Assembly (NCBI GenBank): GCA_029948255.1
Contig: JALIZF010001679.1
Span: 372,001-436,000, forward strand
Length of the DNA: 64,000 bases
Reading direction: 5' to 3'
Source: Telmatactis stephensoni
Taxonomy: Eukaryota; Cnidaria; Anthozoa; Actiniaria; Isophelliidae
How positions within the stretch are numbered: the stretch's first letter is position 1; each line of letters begins with the position of its first letter. Under the pieces are notes generated by a model. That model ran no database searches and was not told the origin of the DNA. It saw only the letters and a list, made by a program, of their open reading frames with translations. This document shows, piece after piece, positions 11,866 to 24,535 of this stretch. The position numbers and the translations under genes are program-made.

Positions 11866-12188
11866 TTAATCTGATTTCCTATGCGCTGCGCTGCTCTACT
11901 TTGGTCTATACTATGCTCTGCTCTGCTCTGCTTTGGTCGTCTGTTTTGCTATACTCTCTGTACTTTGAAGAAAGAAAATTCAAATTCGGATTCAATATTA
12001 TTCCACACTGTGTTCTCAGATTTGGATTCAATATTATTCAGAACACAGTGTGGAATAATATTGAATCCCAATTTGAATTTTCTTTCTTCAAAGCACAGAG
12101 AGTATAACAAAACAGACGACCAAAGCAGAGCAGAGCGTAGCATAGTATAGACCAAAGCAAAGCAGAGCAGCGCATAGGAAATCAGATT
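11866..12188. repeat. Near-perfect 320-bp palindrome, unit B only
   Basis: The left arm begins AATCTGATTTCCTATGCGC and the right arm ends in its complement GCGCATAGGAAATCAGATT. Both arms carry the GCTCTG-rich tract, the ATTCAAATT segment and CACACTGTGTTCT. The centre is near 12,027. Units C, D and E have only one arm. Confidence 0.85.
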
Positions 12189-13010
12189 AAAGTGCAATAT
12201 TGTGAAAGTACAGTGACATGTCTAATAATGCATAGTTTTCATTTTTGAAATTATATTAATCTATCTAATGTTTAATTTTCAATATAATCTCAAAGTCACT
12301 GATATTTTGTCGTCATAAGCGCAGTGGTAGTCAATTTAGAAATTTTTGGTATATATATTTTAACATGAACTATATGCTTGTCCACTGGCTTATCGTAGTG
12401 TATTCATTTTGAAATTTGTCTTACGTTTGCATGGACTGCCTGTATAGCAACGCCGATGACAGACTGTTGGTTTTGACTGAAACGTCTTTCGAGGTGAAGG
12501 AAGTGAATGCTACATTTCTGCTCACACAACCGAGTAGACGACCTTGTTGGAACCTGAGTATTTTTCACCGTTTATTCGGTCCAGTGTAGTAACAATTCCA
12601 TATTCCAGATATTCTAACTGCAGTTGGCTACACTAGGTCTGCCGTGTGTATTATAGACATGTTCCTGGATAACTTGAAATTATTTTGTTTCTTACGTACA
12701 GTTTTGTAACTTACATTTCAATCCTAATTAAAGCCATGTAAATAACCACGTGGTTCGAAGGACTTGAGCTATTGTTTTCTGTTGTCGACTAGTTTTGAAT
12801 AGAAAAACAGTTTCACATTTTGAAGGCTTTTTTAATGTTTATTTGTCTTCAGGTTTTACAGAGCAACTTGACTGATTGCTAATTAATTTGTAATATACTT
12901 AATTATATGAACTATCATTTATAATTCATTTAGGCTTTTAGTTATTTGAATTTTAATGCTCTCCTGATTTAGTGGCGAACTTAGCGAGGCCGGTAATTGG
13001 ATCCAGAGGG

Positions 13011-13746
13011 CTACTGTAAGAGGTTTAACTTGGATTCAGCCGCCTTACGTCCGTTTAACGAAGCGTTTGTTTGGAACCTCTGGAAAAAAATACAACAAAA
13101 AATGTCAAAAAAGGTAAAGGTAAAGCATTAGATTTAACGTCGAAAGTTCCTTCAGCTAGAAGCAGAGCTAGAAGTTGGTCTCCCAGGAAGCCGACGGTGC
13201 GCTCATTCTACCCCCTCTCTCTCCATGTGAGTGCTCCGTTTTAAGGCATTTAAAGCTATTTCAAAGCCGCGCACTAACCAACTGTGCCGTCCTTGCTTCG
13301 AGTGATCTGTAACGATCACTAAAATGAAATTGATACGGACTGGATCATTTATGGAATTGGGAATTCATGATCACTGACTCCGGTAATTACGTGTTCGTGA
13401 ACTGGAGAGGTTCTCGTATGTATCGTTTAGGCTACGCATCAAAACTCGATCACCTTTTAGAATTGCATTCACAAAAATTTCAGAGATGAACAACTATTGA
13501 GAAATATAACCACCCTGCCTTTTTCTCTTTAAGCAAAGTATTGATTTTTGTCCAGTTTGTTTTTTGTTATATATCTAAAACATTCTAGGTTCAGTTTACC
13601 TTGAATAACTCCTCTGCAAACTTTGGATCACGATCAAGCTTCTTGGCAGCAATCAGAGCAAGCCTCCTTTTACACTCACCGTCCTTATGGGCACTGGCAT
13701 GGTGGCAAATCAACACACAGAGGAGAAGAACCAACAATACCTTCAT
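13011..13746 (-). CDS. Small secreted peptide, copy B (two exons, 71 aa)
   Basis: Exon 1 is 13,746-13,600 and exon 2 is 13,079-13,011 on the minus strand, joined in phase 0 (AAG|GTAAAC and TTTTTTTCCAG). The signal peptide is MKVLLVLLLCVLICHHASA; the mature N-terminus is HKDGECKRR, followed by the LALIAAKKLDRDPKFAEELF stretch shared by all copies. The exon 2 tail RFQTNASLNGRKAAESKLNL differs strongly from copy A and contains a possible N-glycosylation site (NAS). Promoter elements lie at about 13,930-13,950. It appears intact. Family unknown. Confidence 0.75.
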
Positions 13747-14099
13747 GTTTTCTGGTAGACCTACATCAATAGACAGTCTTAAGGTAGTATAACAGTGCAA
13801 GCTCTACTAAGGATACACTTGACGAAATATAGGTACTTTCATGGAGGTTCCCGTTCTCGCTACAATCTCAGTTGAGGCTTGTTGACCGGCTTTTCAAGAA
13901 GCAACTTGAAGATGATGTCCGTCAGCGTTGCTTATTTAAGGACCCAATAACCCTTTTGGGAGTTGGAAAAGACGTTTCTTAACTGGTTTTCCCATGCAAA
14001 TTAAGGTATAGGTTTAAATTTTTAAGCTACAATCCTTGCCAAAATTAGTTGGAACGATGTGCATTCAACGGATATTTCTACAATTGTACACTTTGTGAC

Positions 14100-14240
14100 C
14101 GTGCCATTGGACCCCCCCTCCCCCCTGTACAATGTTGCTGCTAGATAAAAGGTATTTCGAACTGATTGCCGAGTCGTAGGTGTCGGGATTTTCACAGCAA
14201 CATTGTAAAGGGGGCACGGGGGGAGCCAATCTCATCACCA
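14100..14240. other. Copy-specific insertion in unit B's promoter-distal flank
   Basis: Unit B carries about 230 bases (roughly 14,040-14,270), with C-rich and G-rich stretches (ACCCCCCCTCCCCCC and GGGGGCACGGGGGGAG), between TTTTAAGCTA and GCACTAATCCATAAAAGT. Units C and D have these two flanks directly joined. The paired C and G tracts could be inverted ends of a small insertion. Confidence 0.5.
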
Positions 14241-15035
14241 TCTACTTTTCGCGCGCATCACGACAATATCGTGCCAACAATACTGGCAATGATTGTAGCA
14301 CTAATCCATAAAAGTATTGGTATAACATACTTATTCAGTAAACGTTACCTTTGAATGGAGTTTGGTTTGACGACAAGGGCACGTTGTAATAACTGAAGGT
14401 AAGGTTTGACACACTCCTATTAAAGCATTTTTAAAAATTGAATAACGAATAACGTCAATCCTTTACTTACAGCCAATGGGAATTTAGCTAGTAAACTGTA
14501 CTTTGAACTGATTTTCTATGCTCTGCATGTTCTGCTCTGTTTTGCATGGCCTACAACTAGTTTTCACGTGATCGCTGGCTGTATGCACGCATATATGTTT
14601 TATTTCCATTTTATTTCGAAACTGAAGGAATGTTTTGCATCCATAAAAACGAAAATCGTTTACTGATTTCATATCGATTTTATACGATTTGATATCATGT
14701 AACGCGAGACGATTTGCAACGACGATTTTCCGCGCAACACCCGTACAACTTGAGTTAAATCGTGAATTTATGTTGCAAGTATTATTTGGACTTCAAATTA
14801 AAACTGCGCAGTGTCGTCGAAGCAAAAACTGAGCTTAAATAATGTTCTGTGTAATGTTATACAGCATCAACTTAGAGTTTCGCGAAAATTAAATGGCCCC
14901 TGCAAATCGTCCCGTGCAACATCGGGCTTAGATAAACAAGATTTTTTGAAGGTAGAAAATATTTCTTTAAAATATTAATTGAATTATAGAGTAATGAATA
15001 AAGATCGCTGCTATAATTTGGAGGACAAATTTAGC

Positions 15036-15389
15036 CCCGGGGGGGGGGGGGGGGCCTATATATAGGAAGGTGGGGATGCTCGTTTGAAATGTTGAAAATG
15101 ACCGCTAAAAGGTACCTGAATCTTATCCTGTTTGGCGTGGCAACAATTGATTTCTACCCCTAAGGTACCAATTCAAAAACAATATTATTAAAGAATCATT
15201 AAAATCGTTCCAGCAATGCTCTATTTATCGGAAAACACCCTACAAGCTAGGTGCCAACTACGTCTCTGGTAGTCCACTAAAGGCGCTAAAGTCTAAGATA
15301 CCCTAAAAGGTACCAGATCACTGATTCTGACCCCTAAAAGGTACGACGAGCATCCCCGCCCTCTTATATATAGGGGTCCCCTCCCTGGA
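15036..15389. repeat. G-tract MITE, copy in unit B
   Basis: It starts with a long poly-G run and ATATATAGGA, then GGGGATGCTCGT; it ends with ACGAGCATCCCCGCC and TATATAGG. The interior repeats the AAAAGGTACC motif. Sister copies lie at 19,627-19,976, 24,158-24,506 and 41,898-42,305. Confidence 0.75.
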
Positions 15390-15425
15390 AATTTAGTATG
15401 TCTGGGCAGTTGGTAGTCAACTGTA

Positions 15426-15980
15426 GTGGAATTACTAGAAACGATAATAGCAAGAGCAGGAATTTTATGTAGTAGCTAGCAGCGGCGACGCGTCTTACAA
15501 TATTAATATAATATCGACAATTGTTATTTCCACATCCACTGAATGTGAGCAATCGCGCGCTTTGATTGGTTTCTCTGTACTAGGATATCAGCTCATATAG
15601 CTTGAGTAGAAATGTAAGCAAAATGGCTTCCCAATTTATTCAATAAAATTAGCCAAAAGGTTGCTTTTTTTTCGCATTTTTACGTTGAACTGAAATAATA
15701 TTAAAGCTATAAAATTAAAGGTGACTTGAAAATGTTTTATGGTGGAACATTCCAACAAACACTTGTCTCTTATATACAGGTAGCTGGTTAAAGAACCATC
15801 GTAGAAAATCCACTTTTGCCGATATTTTGAAATAACCACGAAAAGCATACTTCTAAAGATTTTACTGTAGGTTCTATCTTTTTTATAAGATGTTCTTGAC
15901 GTCTTTGTAAAGAGTTTTGAGTCAACTCTTCTATACATCTGTTATGAAATTGCTGCATAGAGGGAATGCGTCGTTTTTAA
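15426..15980. other. No gene seen
   Basis: Unique AT-rich DNA between array units B and C; no exon is supportable. Confidence 0.4.
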
Positions 15981-15984
15981 CTTA

Positions 15985-16222
<238 letters not shown>

Positions 16223-16744
16223 TAAATAAATAAATAAATAAACAGCGAAGAACTTGATCTGGATTCTATGAACCAAGAAGCGCGCTTTTGTACAAAACTT
16301 TATTTTGTCTAGAAATTTCATGTTTGTGAAAATAGCAGTGCGGTCACTGTAAGATATTGGTAGCTCCAATCATAATGATTTAAGAATCAAAAGAAACTTC
16401 AAACTATACCTAGACTTGCTATGATTGTTTTTTGAAATGAGGATTTTGACGGCGACGCATTTTGCGATCAAACAACGGAAGTACTCCTCAAACAATACCA
16501 TGTCGAGCCACCTTAATTAATTCTACTGTAGATTCACAATATTGTAGTTTAATCTGATTTGCTATGCGCTGCGCTGCTCTGCTTTGGTCTATACTATGCT
16601 GCGCTCTGCTCTGCTTTGATCGCCTATTTTGTTATACTCTTTGTGCTTTGAAGAAAGAAAATTCAAATTTGGATTCAATATTATTCCACACTGTGTTCTC
16701 TACACGTCTAATAAGGCTTTGTTTTTGTTTTTGAAATTGAAGTG

Positions 16745-17070
16745 TTAAAGGGATATACTTGGATGAGAATACTTAAAATTGGAAATAACTTGAAACTTAG
16801 TAAAACCTATCTGTATACGACTTCCAATAATCACCAAAAGCAATATTCTCTTTACATTCAAACGAATAGAAATTGTCAAGTATTTTAGCATTTAAGCGTG
16901 AGTAAATGACGTCATTTACTCAACGCTATTGTTCTTTTAGACTTAATATCAAAGTTTCTCTTTGAAAAATGAGCTTGAAATGAGGGTAGAGAGTAATTTA
17001 CTACATTCATTTTCAGATAGAAATAAACAGTTTCTAATTTTCATCGATTTTCATCCAAGTAGGCCTTTAA
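16745..17070. repeat. 326-bp MITE with TTAA ends, copy in unit C
   Basis: The ends are TTAAAGG...TACTTGGATGA and its near-complement TCATCCAAGTAGGCCTTTAA. TTAA at both edges is the target typical of piggyBac-like elements. Unit B lacks the insertion. Inside is a perfect 24-bp palindrome at 16,899-16,922 with the core ATGACGTCAT (CRE-like). Confidence 0.65.
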
Positions 17071-17875
17071 ATGTCTAGTTTTTAATATGATCTCAAAGTC
17101 ACTAATGTTTTGTCGTCATAAGCGCAGTGGTAGTCAATCATTTAGACATTTGTGGTATTTTAGCATGTCCATATGCTCGTTCAACTTTGTTCACTGGTTT
17201 ATCGTACTTGTATTGTAGTTCAGTTCAAATTCATCTTGAAATGTGTGCCGGTACGTTTGCAAACTTCCTGCATGGCAACGCCGATGAAAGATTGTTGACT
17301 TTGATTGAAACGAGTTTTGAGGTGGGGGAAGTGTATGCTACAATTTCTGCTCACACAACCGAGTGAATGACCTTGTTGGAACCTAGCTTATTTTAGGGGA
17401 TGGGTATTTTTCACCGTTTATTCGGTCCAGTGTAGTAACAAATCCTTATTCTAACTGCAGTTGGCAACACTTAAAGTAGAGCCTAGGTCTGCCGTGTGTA
17501 TTAGACATGTTCCTAAATAACTTGAATTTATTTTGTTCCTTACGTACAGTTTTGTAACTTACATTTCAATTCTAATTAAAGCTATATAAATAACCATGTG
17601 GTTCGAAGGACTTATTGAGCTATTGTTTTATGTTGTCGACTAGTTTTGAATAGAAAACCAATTCCACATTTTGAAAGCTTTTTTAATGTTTATTTGTCTT
17701 CAGGTTTTACAGAGCAACTTGACTGATTGCTAATTAATTTGTAATATACTTAATTATATGAACTATCATTTATAATTCATTTAGGCTTTTAGTTATTTGA
17801 ATTTTAATGCTCTCCTGATTTAGTGGCGAACTTAGCGAGGCCGGTAATTGGATCCAGAGGGCTACTGTAAGAGGT

Positions 17876-18593
17876 TTAACTCGGATCAGCCGCCTTACGT
17901 CCGTTTAACGAAGCGTTTGTTTGGAACCTCTGGAAAAAAATACAACAAAAAATGTCAAAAAAAGGTAAAGGTAAAGCATTAGATTTAACGTCGAAAGTTC
18001 CTTCAGCTAGAAGCAGAGCTAGAAGCTGGCCTCCCAGGAAGCCGACGGTGCGCTCATTCTACCCCCCCTCTCTCCATGTGAGTGCTCCGTTTTAAGGTAT
18101 TTAAAGCTACTTCAAAGCCGCGCACTAACCAACTGTGCCGTCCTTGCTTCGAGTGATCTGTAACGATCACTAAAATGAAATTGATACGGACTGGATCATT
18201 TATGGAATTGGGAATTCATGACCACTGACTCCGGTAATTACGTGTTCGTGAACTGGAGAGGTTCTCGTATGTATCGTTTAGGCTACGCATCAAAACTCCA
18301 TCACCTTTTAGAATTGCATTCACAAAAATTTCAGAGATGAACAACTATTGAGAAATATAACCACTTCGCCTTTCTCTAAGCAAAGTATTGATTTTTGTCC
18401 AGTTTGTTTTTTGTTATATATTTAAAACATTCTAGGTTCAGTTTACCTTGAATAACTCCTCTGCAAACTTTGGATCACGATCAAGCTTCTTGGCAGCAAT
18501 CAGAGCAAGCCTCCTTTTACACTCACCGTCCTTATGGGCACTGGCATGGTGGCAAATCAACACACAGAGGAGAAGAACCAACAATACCTTCAT
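17876..18593 (-). pseudogene. Small secreted peptide, copy C (frameshifted)
   Basis: Exon 1 (18,593-18,447) encodes the same peptide as copies B and D. In exon 2 (from 17,929 down) one base is missing: GGATCAGCC replaces GGATTCAGCC near 17,883-17,890. The frame changes after RKAA and ends at a TAA (17,876-17,878), giving a tail five residues shorter with three new residues. The signal peptide and most of the mature peptide stay intact, so the product could still be made; it is called a pseudogene only because of the shift. Confidence 0.65.
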
Positions 18594-19626
18594 GTTTTCT
18601 GGTAGACCTACATCAATAGACAGTCTTAAGGTAGTATAACAGTGTAAGCTCTACTAAAGATACACTTGACTGCAATATAGGTAGTTTCATGGAGGTTCCC
18701 GTTCTCGCTACAATGTCCGGTTGGGGCTTGCTGACCGGCTTTAAAAAAAGAAACTCGAAGACGTCGTCCGTCAGCGTTGCTTATTTAAGGACCCAATAAC
18801 CCTTTTGGGAGTTGGAAAAGACGACTTTTAACTGGTTTTCCCATGCAAATTAAGGTATAGATTTAGATTTTTAAGCTAGCACTAATCCATAAAAGTATTG
18901 GTATAACATACTTATTCAGTAAACGTTACCTTTGAATGGAGTTTTGTTTGACGACAAGGGCACGTTGTAATAACTGAAGGTAAGGTTTGGCACACTCTTA
19001 TTAAAGCATTTTAAGAAATGAAATAACGAATAACGTCAATCCTTTACATACAGCCAATGGGAATTGAGCTAGTAAACTGTACTTTGAACTGATTTTCTAT
19101 GCTCTGCATGTTCTGCTCTGTTTTGCATGGCTACAACTAGTTTTCACGTGATCGGTGACTGTACGCACGCATATATGTTTTATTTCCATTTTATTTCGAA
19201 ACGGAAGGAATGTTTTGCATCCATAAAAACGAAAATCGTTTATATTTCATATCGATTTTATACGATTTCATATCATGGAACGCGAGACGATTAGCTACGA
19301 TTTGCAACGACGATTTTCCGCGCAACACCCGTACAACCTGAGTTTAACTCGTTAATTTGTGTTGCAAGTATTATTTTGACTTCAAATCAAAACTGCGCAA
19401 AGTGTCGTCGAAGCAAAAATTGAGCATAAATAATGTTCCGTGCAATATGTTATACAGCAGCAACTTAGAGTTTCGCGAAAATTAAATGGCCCCTGCAAAT
19501 CGTCCCGTGCAACATGGGGCTTAGATAAACAAGATTTTTAAAAGGAAGAAAATATATCTTTAAAATAATTGAATTATAGAGTAATGAATAAAAATTACTG
19601 CTATAATTTGGAGGACAAATTTAGCC

Positions 19627-19976
19627 CGTGGGGGGGGGGGGGGGGGGGACTCCTATATATAAGAAGGCGTGGATGCTCATTGGAAATATTGAAAATGACC
19701 GCTAAAAGGTACCTGAATCTTATCCTGTTTGGCGTGGCAACAATTGATTTCTACCCCTAAGGTACCAATTCAAAAACAATATTATTAAAGAATCATTAAA
19801 ATCGTTCCAGTAATGCTCTATTTACCGGAAAACACCCTACAAGGTGCCAACTAAGTCTCTGGTAGTCCACTAAAGACACTAAAGTCTAAGATACCCTGAA
19901 AGGTACCAGACCACTGATTTTGACCCCTGAAAGGTACGACGAGCATCCCCGCCCTCATATATAGGATTCCTCCGTG
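19627..19976. repeat. G-tract MITE, copy in unit C
   Basis: Same structure as the copy at 15,036: a poly-G run of about 20, ATGCTCAT near the left end, ACGAGCATCCCCGCC at the right end. Confidence 0.75.
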
Positions 19977-20423
19977 GAAATTTGGTATGTCTGGACTGTT
20001 GGTAGTCAACATTGCGGTCACTGTAAGATATTGGTAGCTCCGATCATAATGATTTAAGCATCAAAAGAAACTTGAAACACTCCCTTGACTTGCTATGAAA
20101 TTGTTTTGTGAAATAAGCTTTTTGGCGGCGACGCATTTTGCGATCAAACAGCGGAAGTGCGCCTCAAACAAAACCCAGTCGAGCCACCTTGATTTATTCT
20201 ACTGTAGATTCACAATATTGTAGTTTAATCTGATTTCCTATGCGCTGCTCTGCTCTGCTTTGGTCTATACTATGCTCCGCTCTGCTCTGCTTTGGTCGTC
20301 TGTTTTGTTATACTCTTTGTGCTTTGAAGAAAGAAAAAAATTCAAATTTGGATTCAATATTATTCCACACTGTGTTCTCTACATGTCTAATAATGCATTG
20401 TTTTCGTTTTTGAAATTAAAGTG

Positions 20424-20749
20424 TTAAAGGGATATACTTGGATGATAATAATTAAAATTGGAAATAACTTGAAACTTAGTAAAACCTATCGGTATACGAC
20501 TTCCAATAATCACCAAAAGCAATATTCTCTTTACATTCAAACGAATAGAAATTGTCAAGTATTTTAGCATTTAAGCGTGAGTAAATGACGTCATTTACTC
20601 AACGCTATTGTTCTTTTAGACTTAATATCAAAGTTTCTCTTTGAAAAATGAGCTTGAAATGAGGGTAGAGAGTAATTTACTACATTCATTTTCAGATAGA
20701 AATAAACAGTTTCTAATTTTCATCGATTTTCATCCAAGTAGGCCTTTAA
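20424..20749. repeat. 326-bp TTAA-flanked MITE, copy in unit D
   Basis: Same ends, length and central CRE-like palindrome (about 20,578-20,601) as the copy in unit C. Confidence 0.65.
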
Positions 20750-20762
20750 ATGTCTAGTTTTT

Positions 20763-21595
20763 GTGGTTACTGGCTTGTATACAAGCCAGTACCAGTATGT
20801 CATCGTGCGTGTAAGTAAGTGTGTAAGTGTGTAAGTGTGTATGTGTGTAAGTGTGTAAGTGTGTAAGTGTGTAAGTGTGTAAGTAATTCGGATTTGCCGA
20901 AGTTGTTCCCGAAGAGAGAACGAAATACATACGGAATTGGCTCGAAGATTACTTGACTCATTTTAATCATTTTTCACGAAAAATATCTACCTTTTTAAAA
21001 CAGCGGTTGTTATAATTTCATCAGATATTTCCTGTCGATGAAAAAATCTAAGAAGTTTTCAATAAATATGGAGTCTACGAACACACTCGGCATTGGCTTC
21101 ATCGATACTGCTGATCAAAAGGTCAAGCAGACTCGTTTTTCCATGTGGCTTGTGTTTGTTTGGATATATTGGTATAAAACATTGTCTACTTAAAGTAGAC
21201 AATGTTTTATTTTACGTGTCACTAAACTACTAGGAGAAATATGTAAAAAAGATGTGAAATACACGTGAAAATTATTTTTGAATTTAATTAGTCATTTAAC
21301 AAAGAGCCAATGAGTCCAGATGTGACTACAAAGACTGTTCTGTTTGTTCAGTAACCTCAAAACGTTTAGGAATAGAAAGTTGGGGTTTGCCTAGTTTGTC
21401 ATTTTCTTCTTTGTAATATACAATTTGGAGGACTTTTTGGAGCTTTCATCATTCTCGTAGACTCCATATCGACAGAAAAATTATAATTATTTTTTTCTCG
21501 AAAGCATTCTTTCTTTCTTTTCTATTTATTTTTGTTGGTTTCTTTGTTTAGTTTAATTGCTTTGCTTGTTTATTTATCATTTGACCAGTAACCAC
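20763..21595. mobile_element. 833-bp foldback DNA transposon, unit D only
   Basis: The ends GTGGTTACTGG and CCAGTAACCAC are perfect 11-bp inverted repeats. Next to the left end is the palindrome ACTGGCTTG/TATA/CAAGCCAGT, then a GTGTAA-rich run (20,815-20,884). Nested inside are the inverted pair ATGGAGTCTACGA (about 21,069) and TCGTAGACTCCAT (about 21,456), and a 37-bp palindrome with 18-base arms at 21,174-21,210. Units C and E have no insertion here, so it arrived after the duplications. No transposase is encoded. About 27 extra bases follow the right end, and no clean target duplication is seen. Confidence 0.75.
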
Positions 21596-22403
21596 ATGTC
21601 CTCTTAGAGGGCTTCAGTATTAATATGATCTCAAAGTCACTAATGTTTTGTCATCATAAGCGCAGTGGTAGTCAATCATTTAGACATTTGTGGTATTTTA
21701 GCATGTCCATATGCTGGTTCAACTTTGTTCACTGGTTTATCGTAGTGTATTGTAGTTTCAAATTCATTTTAAAATGTGTGGTACGTTTGCAAACTTCCTG
21801 CATGGCAACGCCGATGACAGATTGTTGACTTTGACAGAAACGTCTTTCGAGGAGGGGGGAAGTGTATGCTAAATTAAATTTCTGCTCACACAACCGAGTG
21901 GACGACCTTTTTAGAGACTTATTTTTGGGTGGTGGGTATTTTTCACCGTTTATCCTGTTTATTCGGTCCAGTGTAGTAACAAATCCTTCTTCTAACTGCA
22001 GTTGGCTACACTTAAAGTAGAGTCTAGGTCTGCCGTGTGTATTAGACATGTTCCTGAATAACTTGAATTTATTTTGTTCCTTACGTACAGTTTTGTAACT
22101 TATATACATTTCAATTCTAATTAAAGCAATGTAAATAACCATGTGGTTGGAAGGACTTGAGCTATTGTTTTCTGTTGTCGACTAGTTTTGAATAGAAAAC
22201 CAATTCCACATTTTAAAGGCTTTTTTAATGTTTATTTGTCTTCAGGTTTTACAGAGCAACCTGATTGATTGCCAATTAATGTATAATGTACTTAATTATA
22301 TGAACTATCATTTATAATTCATTTAGGCTTTTAGTTATTTGAATTTTAATGCTCTCCTGATTTAGTGGCGAACTTAGCGAGGCCGGTAATTGGATCCAGA
22401 GGG

Positions 22404-23137
22404 CTACTGTAAGAGGTTTAACTCGGATTCAGCCGCCTTACGTCCGTTTAACGAAGCGTTTGTTTGGAACCTCTGGAAAAAAAAAAACAACAAAAAATGT
22501 CAAAAAAGGTAAAAGTAAAGCATTAGATTTAACGTCGAAAGTTCCTTCAGCTAGAAGCAGAGCTAGAAGCTGGTCTCCCAGGAAGCCGACGGTGCGCTCA
22601 TTCTACCCCCTCTCTCTCCATGTGAGTGCTCCGTTTTAAGGCATTTAAAGCCATTTCAAAGCCGCGCACTAACCAACTGTGCCGTCCTTGCTTCGAGTGA
22701 TCTGTAACGATCACTAAAATGAAATTGATACGGACTGGATCATTTATGGAATTGAGAATTCATGACCACTGACTCCGGTAATTACGTGTTCGTGAACTGG
22801 AGAGGTTCTCGTATGTATCGTTTAGGCTACGCATCAAAACTCCATCACCTTTTAGAATTGCATTGACAAAAATTTCAGAGATGAACAACTATTGAGAAAT
22901 ATAACCACTTCGCCTTTCTCTAAGCAAAGTATTGATTTTTGTCCAGTTTGTTTTTTGTTATATATCTAAAACATTCTAGGTTCAGTTTACCTTGAATAAC
23001 TCCTCTGCAAACTTTGGATCACGATCAAGCTTCTTGGCAGCAATCAGAGCAAGCCTCCTTTTACACTCACCGTCCTTATGGGCACTGGCATGGTGGCAAA
23101 TCAACACACAGAGGAGAAGAACCAACAATACCTTCAT
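22404..23137 (-). CDS. Small secreted peptide, copy D (two exons, 71 aa)
   Basis: Exon 1 is 23,137-22,991 and exon 2 is 22,472-22,404, joined in phase 0. The exon 1 product is identical to copies B and C. Exon 2 is open to TAG; it differs from copy B at one residue (AAESELNLLQ instead of AAESKLNLLQ). The promoter pair (CCAAT-like, TATA-like) lies at about 23,322-23,342. It appears intact. With A, B and C it forms a local family of recently duplicated secreted-peptide genes of unknown function. Confidence 0.75.
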
Positions 23138-24157
23138 GTTCTCTGGTAGACCTACATCAATAGACAGTCTTAAGGTAGTATAACAGTGTAAGCTCTACTA
23201 AGGATACACTTGACGCAATATAGGTAGTTTCATGGAGGTTCCCGTTCTCGCTACAATGTCCGGTTGGGGCTTGTTGACCGGCTTTTAAAAAAGAAACTCG
23301 AAGACGTCGTCCGTCAGCGTTGCTTATTTAAGGACCCAATAACCCTTTTGGGAGTTGGAAAAGACGACTCTTAACTGGTTTTCCCATGCAAATTAAGGTA
23401 TAGGTTTAGATTTTTAAGCTAGCACTAATCCATAAAAGTATTGGTATAACATACTTATTCAGTAAACGTTACCTTTGAATGGAGTTTTGTTTGACGACAA
23501 GGGCACGTTGTAATAACTGAAGGTAAGGTTTGACACACTCCTATTAAAGCATTTTAAAAAATGGAATAACGAATAACGTCAATCCTTTACTTACAGCCAA
23601 TGGGAATTGAGCTAGTAAACTGTACTTTGAACTGATTTTCTATGCTCTGCATGTTCTGCTCTGTTTTGCATGGCCTACAACTAGTTTTCACGTGATCGCT
23701 TGCTGTATGCACGCATATATGTTTTATTTCCATTTTATTTCGAAACTGAAGGAATGTTTTGCATCCATAAAAACGAAAATCGTTTACTGATTTCATATCG
23801 ATTTTATACGATTTCATATCATGTAACGCGAGACGATTTGGAACGACGATTTTCCGCGCAACACCCGTACAACTTGAGTTAAATCGTGAATTTATGTTGC
23901 AAGTATTATTTGGACTTCAAATTAAAACTGCGCAGTGTCGTCGAAGCAAAAATTGAGCTTAAATAATGTTCTGTGTAATGTTATACAGCAGCAACTTAGA
24001 GTTTCGCGAAAATTAAATGGCCCCTGCAAATCGTCCCGTGCAACATCGGGCTTAGATAAACAAGATTTTTTGAAGGTAGAAAATATTTCTTTAAAATATT
24101 AATTGAATTATAGAGTAATGAATAAAGATTACTGCTATAATTTGGAGGACAAATTTA

Positions 24158-24506
24158 GCCCGGGGGGGGGGGGGGGGGGGGGGGACTCCTATATATAAGA
24201 AGGTGGGGATGCTCGTTTGAAATGTTGAAAATGACCCCCTGAATCTTATCCTGTTTGGCGTGGCAACAATTGATTTCTACCCCTAAGGTACCAATTCAAA
24301 AACAATATTATTAAAGAATCATTAAAATCGTTCCAGTAATGCTCTATTTACCGGAAAACACCCTACAAGGTGCCAACTAAGTCTCTGGTAGTCCACTAAA
24401 GACACTAAAGTCTAAGATACCCTGAAAGGTACCAGACCACTGATTTTGACCCCTGAAAGGTACGACGAGCATCCCCGCCCTTATATATAGGATTCCTCCG
24501 TGGAAA
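24158..24506. repeat. G-tract MITE, copy in unit D
   Basis: Poly-G run of about 20 at the left end; right end ACGAGCATCCCCGCCC. A short internal deletion removes the CGCTAAAAGGTAC segment seen in B and C. Confidence 0.75.
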
Positions 24507-24535
24507 TTTGGTATGTCTGGACTGTTGGTAGTCAA

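Larger units (their letters stand above)
11560..15425 (-). repeat. Tandem array unit B (contains peptide gene copy B)
   Basis: The unit runs from the AAGAACTT(A/G)ATCTGGATTC segment to the GTATGTCTGG...GGTAGTCAAC segment shared with C and D. It holds a large palindrome (11,866-12,188), the peptide gene on the minus strand and a G-tract MITE (15,036-15,389). The TTAA-flanked MITE present in C, D and E is absent here. Spacing of gene copies: B to C about 4.85 kb, C to D about 4.54 kb. Confidence 0.85.
16241..20009 (-). repeat. Tandem array unit C (contains broken peptide gene copy C)
   Basis: Same order of landmarks as units B and D. The junction with D is precise: GGTAGTCAAC is followed directly by the GCGGTCACTGTAAGATATTGG segment that also starts near 16,340, which shows head-to-tail duplication. 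Confidence 0.85.
20010..24535 (-). repeat. Tandem array unit D (contains intact peptide gene copy D)
   Basis: Head-to-tail with C and with partial unit E. It is longer than the others because of an 833-bp insertion at 20,763-21,595. Confidence 0.85.

Noticed and set aside
13601..13792. Open frame MNNSSANFGSRSSFLAAIRA repeated at 13.6, 18.4 and 23.0 kb
   Set aside because: It is the exact antisense of exon 1 of the secreted peptide gene, which has a signal peptide, promoter and matching splice sites on the other strand.
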